Source of the DNA: Taiwanofungus camphoratus
Taxonomy: Eukaryota > Basidiomycota > Agaricomycetes > Polyporales > Taiwanofungaceae
DNA: 64,000 nt
Reading direction: 5' to 3'
Assembly: GCA_003999685.1 (NCBI GenBank)
Contig: CP021226.1
Coordinates: 496,001-560,000 of the forward strand
Shown here in pieces: positions 1 through 11,502 of the stretch (the stretch's first letter is position 1; each line of letters begins with the position of its first letter). Position numbers and translations under genes: made by a program. The notes under the pieces are model-generated. The model was not told where the DNA came from. It saw only the letters and a program-made list of their open reading frames with translations, and searched no databases.

Positions 1-3000
1 GATGGAAGCAAACAAGAACAGGTTGGTCCCTCCAGCTTGTCGCCTCCAATAGTACCGGTTCTAGTGCTGATATCGCATTCCCCCTGTTTTAGTGGGAAGA
101 TCATTGCTGAGGTGGTGTAAGACAGGATTGTACCTGGTCTGTGACATCGATATTGGTCCCAAAGCACAACGGCATCGGCATCGTAGTATGACCTCAAATG
201 CATCTTTTCGCTTGATGATCAATCGCCAATCAGCTGGCAGGGCGTGCGTTCTAGGTTCGTTGATTCTGGAATTCCGTTCCCAGGCCCCTGAGGCCCGCCA
301 GGTATGCAGTCCCTGTAAAGAACCTACCGGTCAACGAGTCCCTTCTCTCGAGCGCTCCACGAAGATGCATGAGGAACGGCACGGGTGCCCGTTTCATTTT
401 CTCGCACAACTCCACGCTGCCATGCTCTTTCGACCTGGCGTTGGACAGACTGCCGAGCAATGACACGAACCCCGCTGAATGACACGTTGGACCATGGATC
501 CTAGCTGCTAAATCCGGAACGTAGGCCTTCACCAGCTGTAAGCCCACTGCTCTGCGTTTTGCACATCGAGGGGCGGGCTACACCCAGGACTTCCACGCTG
601 GGGTTGCAACTAGTATGGCCGAAGCTGAGCCTTGACCACCGATATGGCGCGATGAATCTGCGATAGGCCCGTGTACCGCTCTTCCGTCTCTGTCTTGCCA
701 TGCAGCTCTGCGCTCTGCACATGCGAGCACGAGCTTCCATCGGGGTGGGCTATGCACGCATTCTGTGTGGTTGGGCGCCATTGGGGTGCTCGCGCCTCAG
801 AAGTCTGCCTCGAGCTGCAGATAAAGCACCCAGATAACTCGCCGGGATCGGCGATTGGATGCTATTGCTTCAGAGGACACGAGGACATCCAGACGGGCAC
901 TGCTATGGAGAAGTTCCTCGGAGGTGAGCATGCATGGAAGGGCTTTGCGGTCACACCAGTTTGTGCTATTTTGACTTTGGCGGGCGGTCCGGGGCGCGGC
1001 TGAGCCAATGGCTGATTTTCATCGTCACCCACTCGGATTGTCCTCCGTAGATTTCTGTGAACTACAAGTATCGGAGGCGCCTGACTTGCACCGCCCGGTG
1101 CGATCGGACAAGCTATTATGAGAGAGCTCCAAATGCCATAGTATCGGGCCCATTAGAAGACCGTCTCGGCTGGGCCTAAGTGCTGGTAGGCACCATACGT
1201 GATTCCCATTTCCAACCGTAGACAGAGAACTTCGGAATCAACGCTCCCTTGTGTCTCCTAGGGAATGGCTGTGAAAAGCAACGTGTAGATGCAGGTAGCA
1301 TTGAACAGCGGATAGCGTGTAGCGTAATCCCTTGTGAAAGACCAGCTGAGGACGTGCTTCATGAATCACTCTAAGCGTAGTACAATGGATAATCGTACAT
1401 GACGTACATATTGGCAGTTGTTTCTCTGAAGGCTGCCATGAACGAGCGCCCCGTTCAGAAGTGGAATTCATTCTTGTCTACCAGTCCTGTGGGACGGGGG
1501 GCGTTAGAGCGCGGCTCAAGCTCGCGGAAGCAATCTCCTATCTGAACTCAATCCTGTGGTGATCCCTTCCGCGGATACATGGCCTCTAGCTCTGGCCGGA
1601 AGCTCTGTATCACCGCACCTGGCAGCGCTTCGGGCATCCTATCGAGTGCCGGATTGCACCCGCGAACCTTGTGCGGCGACCCTGCGTGCGATAAAGGACC
1701 AGCGCAGCTGATTGCCCGTCTACCCAGGCCCCGCCGCTTCACTACCCGCAGTTGGCACATCGGACCCAACCCAGTTCCACACCAACTATTATAGTCGACT
1801 GCTGCGAGTCGCCCCGCTGCTGCTGCTTGTATCACTTCTTCATCCTCCGAGTCCGCGTCCTGTGCAGTTGCGGGCCACACCGCCATATACTTCGACCATG
1901 CAATCTTTGTTCACGAACCCCGTGTCTTGTAACGCAGCTCCCTCTGGCGTGACGACCGCGTCTAAACCCCCCGCATCGCCCCCAAATGGTACGCCCCCAC
2001 CCAGCAGCATCCGCGGCCTCGCCAGCCTATCCGCGCCAGTGTTCTTCTGAACACGCGTTTCTACCCATTTTGGGAGGCGCACCGGAGTCTTTGGCCATGA
2101 CACGTCCTTATAATTCGCCTGCGGTCTTTCGTAAAACGTATGATGGTCGCGATGTGCTGGCATACCGGCGGCCGCTGATCTCATGCTCTGAAGACACCTC
2201 TGCCAGGCAGTGCCAGGCCCCAGCCGGCAGCCTTCGTGCCGGTGATACAGTTCCGCATCTTTCGCATGGTTTGGTCCGGACGCGCATGTCTTGTGCCGCT
2301 CTGGTGTAGATGGGCTTCCGTGAAATAGTAGCTGAGATCTGAAGTCGTCGACTTATTTGATTTGATATTCGTATTCATTCGGTGGAAACATATAGCCCCA
2401 GTTGGCACGGACGAGCTATGTAATCGCTGTGATTGTACTTCCTTTTGTAATGTGACGGCGACTTGTACGGGTTCTGCAATATGACCACAGCTCTAAAATA
2501 CACAACTATCGCGTCATCAAGGATAACTATACTTGACGTATCCCGAATAATCGTCCTTGTCTTAAGAGCAACCGACAGGATACAGGTGCCGAAAGAGTAC
2601 GGCACAGCAGTCATTTGATAGACTACTAGAGGATACAATTGTCCTGCAACCGGTGGGGAGCATCGCCCTTGATCCCACTGATGTTCGGAACAGATGCTTT
2701 CCAAGATCCAGACATGTATCGGATCCAAGGCACATCGAGAAGTCTACGGAAGCTGACCTCAGTGGTTCCAGATTTTGATTTGTCCTGCGAAGAGACGGGA
2801 CCCTGGGGAACAGAAAGGAAATTGATGCTTCCGACGGTAGTCTCAGTTGACGCAGCATGCCGGAAGATGTGCGCAGGCTGTAGCGGTAACCACCCAACAC
2901 CTCTTTAAATACATTGTTTTCCCAAGAGATCATCCACAGAAGTCGGTTTCTTGAAGAGAAGTCGTTGTCATCCATCAATCAGATTCTGGTGTTAGATGGA

Positions 3001-4550
3001 ACGGCTCACCGCTTCCGGCCGTGTTACGTTTGTAATGCATGGTGGTCTACGAGGGGCGTGGATGATACCCCACTGAGCAGCTAGCCAGAGAACACTCTCA
3101 CAATGCTAGCTTCGCAAGATTACGACTGGGATCCATGCTTCGCCGATACACGATGGATTTGGGCGCCAACGTGAACTACCCAAGACATCAATTGCCTATG
3201 CGAAAGCGTCCAAGACTTACTGGCAGATTGGAAGTAAACGGAATCGGAGGCGATCAACATTGGCGTGGCTCTCAAGAGCGTGCTCGATAACGCAATCCCG
3301 ATGACGGTGGACTTTATGACAGCGGCAGTGCCTCCTCCCGCGAACCTCGTCCGATCAGTCGGAAGGTCCAAGTGTCCGACTCTCGAGTCACCGCTGGACC
3401 AGCAGTGGTATCCGTGATAGCAGTAGAAAGCGGCTTACCAGGTGTCATACCATGACTCTGCGAGATTGTAGGCACCTCAGGCTGTGTATTGAATACAATA
3501 TAGGATGCTGGCACTGGTGTCTGGCCCTCAGGCCTCAGGCCCCGAGTCGGAGTCAGACTACAGCGATCAGATCGCACTGTGACCCGCTCGGTATTTACGC
3601 AGATGACCACAAGCACACCATTTGTGGTTCTTCACCCTAGGATGTCGCGGCTGAAAGCAAGCACAAACCTTTGCAAGGCCTCAATGTTACACTGCCAAGT
3701 CGAACGTGTGGTCTGCCGACGCGACTCCATAGCGCTGGAATGGGGCGTATCGATTTCGAATCCGGGTGCTGTGGGCACTAGCAAGTACGCCGGCACCGAA
3801 TCCAGCTGTTGAGCGCCTGTCGTTGAGCTCTCAGACTCACCCGTAAGGCAATCGACTCAGACATCGTGACACTCCCGCTGTCCAACCGAGTCACCCTCAT
3901 CCGGAAGCACGCAAACTCTCACAGCATTTCCACGTCTTTATAAGGGGCCGAGCTCGAGTGGGCTCCCAGTCGACACCCAAAGTTACGCATCTCCCCCGTT
4001 TTAACAGTCTCAGAGCGCTCTCGCGTCCCTCGTCCTACACGCCATGCACACGCGCATCATAAACTCGAGCACCCCATTCACCGTTTGCCATAATTCGGCA
4101 TCGGCCCCTACGCATACGCAGCCCCACACAGGCTCGCAGACGGTGGCGCCGCCCAATATCACCATCCGCGAGACAGCGGGCACCGTCATCCCGGTATTCT
4201 TCTAGAGGAGTCGGACACATTCACATGACGAGGCCCTTGGTCTCAGCTCTGGAAGACAGTCGCTTTGAGAGAGGCTCCCGACATGGACTCAACCCATATC
4301 GCTCACATCGAGGAGCAGGTGGACATGAGAGTTCGAACACCAGGAACGGTGCGAAAGTGCGCAGGGAATTCGAACGGACCATCTCTACCTGTACAACCAA
4401 GGGGAACTGGAGAGTGGTAAAGCCGCGTATGCGAGACGGTGGAATCTAAGAAGGGGCGATAAATGGGAACCGTGTGGAGGAGCTTCTATGCTAACAAATG
4501 GTCTATCGTAGTCTATATCCTTGTCTATCTCAGATAATCGTAACAATCCC
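1..4550. other. Gene-poor stretch, no recognisable gene
   Basis: I see no open frame here with a protein family I recognise. Frames are short (mostly under 120 codons), occur on both strands, and lack a signal peptide, a repeated domain or a chain of exons that would join across GT-AG introns. Base composition is mixed and CpG is not depleted, so it is not the kind of repeat seen near 46-48 kb. It may be decayed gene or repeat sequence, or the 3' flank of a gene lying to the left. Confidence refers only to the lack of a recognisable gene. Confidence 0.5.
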
Positions 4551-7500
4551 TCAAGAGTCTCTACGGGTAACACGCTCCTTGATCCAGGCGACGGAGCCAC
4601 CAAGAAAGTTCCCCGAGCGGACGCGGAACAAGTACGTGACTATATAAATGCAGGCAGTCTGCCACGGCAATCAGGCGATGTGTTCGCGTTGCGACAGCCG
4701 GGACGAAACTCACGTTGAACCCTATGAACGCACACACGAGGCCCAGATCTCTCCAATGGCGCGAATAGTATATGTTGAACCTCTGCGCGAGGAACGCATC
4801 CGTCGTCGCGTAGGAGCAGTATCCGCAGCCGCTCGTCGCGTTCGGGTTCGTGAGGTAGCCGCCCGCTGTGTTGATGAACGGACCCATGTACTGCGTGCAC
4901 GTCTGTCCAGACGGAGGGTCGACAGTGACGAGTTCGTCAGAGGTGCAGCTGATCGACTGTTTGCCGATGACTGGTCAAGACCCGTTTAGCAGGTTGAAAT
5001 GCGAATTTCAAATTGAACCCCACCTTGTCCAAGTAGGCCCTCAATGACGTATGTGTAGGGAGAGACGTGGTACATCCATTGCCACCACCCGAGCTGGCTG
5101 AAGGGTTGCAGGACACCGTTGCTGTCATGCATTCGGTGAGCTTCCTTTATGAGGTTCGTGTGCAAGTTTGCTGACTTACAATAGGATCACAAAGGTGAAC
5201 AGGAAACTGAAGACAAGCGCTGCTATTTCCACATTCGGGCACATGGCGGCAACTGCCTGTGAGACCGTCAGTGATTCACGATTATACTTCTCAAACCAGA
5301 AACTTCGATAGAAAACCTACCTGGCCGATGGTTGTGTAGTAGAATGGAAAGACCACCGCAAGGAACAGGTACGTGAATGCCGCGCGATCGTTCGGAAAGC
5401 CCACCGTCCAGAACCAGCAAAAGAAATACAGCGACGTGCCAAGAATGTTCCATGGAATCTCGACAAGCAGCTGTGAAGTCAGAAGCGCCGTCCAGCTGTA
5501 CATGCTGCTGTGCCGTTCCCGGATTTCGTATACGCTTCGCATACTGAAGAAGGGAACTTGTAACTGGTTGGTTAATGGCACGCTGACGATGGTAGACATA
5601 TAGATCGCCTGCAGGAAGACAAAGTCAATCTACATAGCGTATATGCAGCAGATCAGATGACTCACAAAGAGCTTGTTCTGAGTTCCCTGAATGCTGTTCT
5701 TGGCTTTGAAAAAAGTGAAGCCAATAAGAAGACCCGAGGCGATGTTCACCCCAATCTTTGCCATGAGATACGCAGGGTCTCGCCAGTGATACTCGACATC
5801 CCGTCTCAACAACAGTATGAGCTGGTATCCCCATGAGGTCGGGAAGCTGCCCTGCATAGATGACGATACAGGTGGACGCTTGTGGCCTTCCGTGTGGATC
5901 ATGTCAAGCTCGTCTTGCAAATTCTTGGCTTCCTTCGACTGTTTCCAGGTCTCGTGCCAATTGGTATCACTTGTTGCCGTAGCACCCGCGCCGATGGCCT
6001 CCAAGATGTATTCGGCACTGCGAGATATGACATGTCAGTACAATGCATTTGCACTGCTGGGATAAGGGAAGCGCCCTACGGATTCTCGGTGTCCAGGCAT
6101 TCACGCGCGCCATTACTCTGAAAGTAATTAATCAAAGTAGAAGATCTTTTCCCCAGGTCTCCGAAGTATACCGTCTGCCCGCCCTTGCGTAATAGTAGTA
6201 GCCTGTCGAATACCTGCGCAGGTATTATTAAATCAACGCGTCGAGTAGATCTTATTCAGCAAATACCTCGAAAAGCTCCGCAGACGGTTGGTGAATTCTG
6301 GAGACACGGGTCAGCTCCAGATAAATCGGCTGAAATGGCATCAGTCACGCACGTGCACACGATTGCTTGACCACTGTCGGCAAGACTTCGTAGAAAACGA
6401 ACGATTCCAGCAGCGCTTTGAGAGTCAAGTCCGGAAGTAGGCTCATCGAGGAAAATCAGAGAAGGCTAGAGCAAGATGAGGTTGTGATCAACTGTTATAA
6501 GAACTTTGAGCAGTGTACCTTGGCCACGAGTTCAACGCCTATGGTGGTGCGTTTGCGGTGTTCCACGCCCAAAGAGCCGACGACGGCATCCGCATAAGCT
6601 TCCAACCCACACAATTTGAGACACTGGTCGACGCTGTGGCACGCCTCAATAACATCCAACTCGATCGAGAATCATGATGCTCACTAGGCTTCCTTCTCTG
6701 CAGTTGGCACAGACGCTGGCTGACGCAACTTCGCCGAGAACAGTAAGGCCTCACGCACGGTGGCAGACGGTAGGTGTGTATCCATCTGCTGGACATATCC
6801 ACTGGACGTTCGAGTCAAGGAATGCATTGCGCGATGGCATGGTAAGAATGGATAACCGAGCTTGCGAGAGATGACTCACGTCTGAGAGCGAAAATCTCTT
6901 GGAAGTGACTGACCGTTCATGAGGCGATCACCAGTCACGATTCCACCGGTAGTCCGCTCCGACAATACATTCAGCAGCGTTGTCTAAAGGGAAATATTGA
7001 TGAAGCTAACACTAAATAACAAGAATAGTATGTTCATACCTTCCCCGCGCCAGACTCACCCATCAACGCAGTCAGTTTGCTAGGCGCAACGTAACCAGAT
7101 ACGTTGTCTAGAAGCCGTCTTTGACTTCCGCCGACTAATACGGTATACGTCAGATCTTGAAATGAGAATGTATCGCTTGAAACGGGGATATCTGCTTGCT
7201 CTTCCTGTGCATTGGTTGGTGTGCCTTCAGTCTCTCTAGGAGGTTTGGAGTCGTTTATGTTGCCGCACGACTTTTCTTCGTCCACTCCCGCCTCTTCCTG
7301 GACTGCGCTCATCTTCGATCCTTGTTTGAACAAGGTCACAGACGACTCGCCAGCGGATCCAGTATTGATCTCAGTCAGAAGGAGAAGACAGCCTATGAAG
7401 AACGAGCCGAAAGCACAGAGGATCCCAAAATTCTATAAAGTCGCGGAAACAGTCATGAATCCGTTGTTCAGCACTATAGATGATGCACCAGCGGTACTTA

Positions 7501-10367
7501 CGCGCCACAAGTGACTGTAGGAATACTTGTATGATAAGCTGACGTATTGTTTGCCGGAGACGGTTGCTTGTCCTGTCATGGATCCTACTGTTGTACAAAC
7601 TTGGTTTGCAGTGGACACATCCTCATAGCCTGGTCCCTGAGGGACGAGTGCTGAGCAAGCAGCGTTCACGGTGTGGAACTCGTTGACTATCAGCGCCTCG
7701 AACCCATATCTGAGAGGCTGATATATCAAAACGATTAGACCTCGCTGGACCCGCCAGACCAGAAGGTGGTTGACGCACGTCGATATATGTGATCCATCTC
7801 AATGCACCAATCATGTATGGCTGCGGGATTACATAGCCTGTATAAAGGACTAGTATGAGGACAGACACGCCAGCAATTGCTTGAGCAGGTGCTGGAGACT
7901 TGAAGGCCGCCGCAAGCACACGGAACCATGCTTTCATGGTGATAGTCATGACATATACTATCAACAAAAAGATACTGCATTCATTCAGGAAGAAACCATC
8001 AGCGACTGGTATCATAAGAGAGAGGGGCAGACTCACAAGAATTGCCCAGCAGATTGCTGCAAACCAACAAGGAAGTAGAGGATGATGGAGAAGAATATGA
8101 TCGTGATTGCTGTCATCGGAGCGTCGACTAGTGTTAGAGCAAGGGATTCCACAAAGGGGTGGTACATGGCCGCTCTAGAGTGTCTTCGGACGATTGGACG
8201 TTGGGAGAACAAGGCAGGGATTTCAGCCATCGTCGAAATTGCCGCGAAGAGAAGGGAGCTGAAGAGGGCCAAGCAGTATAAGAACAACATTCCTTACGAA
8301 AGCAAGACGACTCACAAAAAAAGAACACCACCACGCGAAAAGAAGGTCGAGGTACTATCACTCAGGCGCAAGAAGATAGTTCCAACAATAACAGCTTGTA
8401 TGATGAACGAACTGAACCCCAGACTCCCAATTAGCCTGTCTCTAACTTACAAGCAGACGTCACCTACGCCAGTGCAACGACTTGACCCGCGATGGCACCC
8501 TTGATGATCTGTATCCTGCGGAGCATCAACGCTCTCGCCTGCATAGGGATTGAGATGATATACGGGCTCGAATGCCGCGTAGTCTTCGCATGTTCCGCAC
8601 GGTAACTCTCCTTGTAATCCGATAAGCGTTGATGCTGTCCCACGAATTCTTTGCGGTACGACTCCATATCTTCCCGATTTAGTTGTGCAATGTCTGACTT
8701 TTTGTAGTAGTCTGCGAACTCGATGGCGTTGCGTGGCGCACGAGATTCGAATCCAGATCGAACGATACGTCCGCTTGGATCCGTGACTGCAAAAATATGC
8801 AAGATTTGACTGACTGCTGGAGATGTGAACGATCAAGGTACACTCACCAGCAACGAGAAAGTCAGCCGTAGTCTGCCTATTAGCAGGCTCATAGCCCATG
8901 TCAATAAAATACTGCCGCGCTCGGTCTGCAGGGCCGAAGTATGCCATCCGACCCTCGTTTATGACGCATACTTTGTCGAAAAGTTCATACAGCGATTCAC
9001 CCGCCTGATAGATCGAGACAACCATAGAGAGACGGCAAATATCAGTCGCGAGGCGGAGAGCCCGCACAAATTCCAGCGCAGTTGATGCGCTAAATGGATG
9101 GTCTTGAGTCAGATCGTGTCGAGCTAAAGACACTACGTAAAAACATACTCAAGTCCGCGGGTCGAACTGGATGTGAAAAACATGTAAGCAGCTGAATCTT
9201 AATCACACGAATTTCGCATCTACGCACTTGTCCCAGGAATTGAACATTGCCCTTGTTGCAAGCATCTCGCTGATGGATACACGCTTCTTCTCGCCTCCAG
9301 AGACACCTCGAACGGACGCATCACCGACGAGGGTATCTTTCACATGTCGCAGACCAAAAATGGTTGCTAGGACTTCCGTTACTGTCCGTATATACGTCTC
9401 TCTTTCCTCGTGAATCCGTGTCTGCGGTGTGCGCGTCTTTGCGGCAAAGTCGAGTGTCTGCTTTACAGTGAGAGTGGGAAAGTGGATGTCGTCTTCGGGA
9501 GAGTACTGCACATCGCCCCTGTAATTTTTGCGGATATCTTCCGGCGAGAAGGCGTCGTAATTCACTTCGCCCTCTATCATATGATATTCGCTCCGCTGGT
9601 TGGCGAGGACTTTCAGAAGCGTACTGCATCCAGCACCGGGACGTCCAAGAACAACTGCATTGACATCCATTAGTAGGAACGCCTATACAATTTGGCTCAC
9701 TTACGGAGCATCTCTCCGGGCCTAATGACACCTTCAAACCCGCTGAGGATATCGCGTACAGGAGGATGACGAAGCTTTTTTATGATGTCGGCGATATTAA
9801 GAGGATTTAATGCGGATCCCAGCGTAGACTGATATGTTGCAGTTGCTCCGAGGCCAACCACCCGGAGGTCTTGAAATACGACACCAAGTTCTCTTCTCTT
9901 GATATCCGACTCATCTAGCCTGGTGATTGATGATCCCGATCAGCGATAAATAACAGAGTACATTCATATAATTCACAGAAGACTGACTTTCTGATGACGT
10001 TTCGCAATGCCTTCTCGAAATCAAATGCACCATTGGAAGTAATCAGGGTCTCTGAAGTTGTATCAGAAGGTGCAGACGATTTCCTTTTTTCCCGTTCGGT
10101 CCTGTCGTCGCCTTGGCCCAGAGCTTGATCAGTAGTCATCCGTGAGAGCGTGCGACGCAACTCGTCGACGCCAGGAGGGTCGAAGTGAGTGACATCAACA
10201 TGAGAGCCCCGTCTGATCGAAGCTTCCTGGGGCATTGAGGGAGTGCGAATAGGTGTCAGTAGATTGTGAACAATCGCATTCCCGTAGGCAGCTGCAACGC
10301 CGGTCCCGGTGGGTATTTCAGGCACATTGTCTGATCCTTCTGTCCGAGCAAGTTCCTCGGGATCCAT
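4551..10367 (-). CDS. PDR-type ABC transporter (ABCG full-size drug efflux pump)
   Basis: Full-size pleiotropic-drug-resistance transporter, in the order NBD1-TMD1-NBD2-TMD2, split by many short introns. The N-terminus (ATG at 10367) carries the family segment [19 protein letters not shown]1 has Walker [13 protein letters not shown] (about 9640), signature [12 protein letters not shown] (about 9290) and, across two introns, the degenerate WDNSTRGLDAST typical of PDR NBD1. NBD2 has GESGAGK at an exon end (about 7055), the signature [16 protein letters not shown] (about 6540), Walker [17 protein letters not shown] (about 6440) and the switch motif TIHQPS rebuilt over an intron. The C-terminal exon follows the [12 protein letters not shown] segment and ends at TGA 4551-4553. 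Every apparent stop I checked falls in a GT-AG intron, so the gene looks intact. Known members export azoles and other hydrophobic toxins at the plasma membrane; the substrate here is unknown. A LINE sits about 640 bp upstream of the start. Confidence 0.92.
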
Positions 10368-10986
10368 ACTGCAAATAGAACGTACAAGGAGAAGAAGGAG
10401 AACGCAAGACAGGACTGCATCGCACGGAGGACATGTATTGTGGCTGACGATGAGGCTTTTCTACGTCATTCCATACGCAGAGACATCGGCATGTTCATAT
10501 CTTGTCAGCCGCTTTGTAAAGACTCGACGTGGGACGGTGTACGCACCTACTGAGCTTTTGAAGTAAATGTCTGATACTTTACTTCAACAATCGTATATTG
10601 CATCATGTAAGACGAACAGCAGGCTCGAATATGGATTTGCTGTGATTAAACACTGGCAGAAGACGGGGGATAAACAGCGCATATTGGGCAAGAAATATCT
10701 TCAGTTACGATTTAAATATGACATACATACCTCTGATGACTCCACTGTAGGAGTTGGCCGTTGGTCCAATAGTTTTGGATGTCAAGGGGAACATTTAGCC
10801 TCAGCCATCATGCATGAAGTTCCGTTGTCGGCTTCAATATCGAGCAAATGCGTAAATCAATCACAATCACAGGGTACGGCTGCTGGAGACGTTAATGCGG
10901 TCTGTACATATATCTGCTTGTACTTATTGTGAATGTTGTAGTTAACGACTTGCTAGCAGTTGACTCGAAACAAGAGCGGCACGGGC
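10368..10986. other. Upstream region of the ABC transporter gene
   Basis: No coding sequence is supported here. This is the promoter side of the leftward PDR transporter gene, bounded upstream by the target-site duplication of the LINE. I could not pick out a convincing TATA box or drug-response element by eye. Confidence 0.5.
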
Positions 10987-11002
10987 ACCGGCGTCTATGA
11001 CA
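10987..11002. repeat. LINE target-site duplication, 3' copy
   Basis: The 16-bp word ACCGGCGTCTATGACA is repeated exactly at 15870-15885. The two copies bracket the LINE, so they are the duplicated target site. Removing the LINE and one copy rejoins the flanks as a single uninterrupted sequence. Confidence 0.92.
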
Positions 11003-11502
11003 TCATGATGATGATGAAATCAGCATTTATATACCGCAACAAGTAAGCTAGTACTAAGACGCGGTGTTTCCCGGTAAGTACAAATAGTAGGCATTAAAAT
11101 GCGCTACAATCTATTCTATGCCTGGGGAACAATCTATTGTAAGTGGGCGGAAACGGGTGCGGTTGTAGGATTATATAGTAGATATATGTCTGGAGGCTCG
11201 TTTCCGTTGTTCTCGGTTTGCTTGTATTGGGCGTAGTCGCCCATGTTTTTTGGCCCATGTATATTCCGACTCCGCGTAGCTTCATATGTGAGAGGGAGAG
11301 ACCTTGACCAGGAAGCATGAGGGAAACTTAAGAAATAAAAGAAAAGAAGAGAAAGGAAAAAGAAAAAATGGGGAATAAGCCGGTCTTCTACCAAGGGCGC
11401 AAGCCGTCTTTGTTCCCTTGGTGCACGCGAGTGTCGTTGGTTGTGGTTTGTGTTGTGGGTGACGGTGTGTTGCCGTGCAGCGAACACCGTATCCTCTCCT
11501 CG

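Noticed and set aside
1548-2184. Overlapping minus frames of about 112 codons near 1.5-2.2 kb
   Set aside because: They read protein-like in patches but have no recognisable motif and no intron that joins them.
4330-4350. GTTCGAAC word resembling a tRNA T-loop
   Set aside because: No acceptor stem, anticodon arm or A box in place. No tRNA gene was found anywhere in the window.
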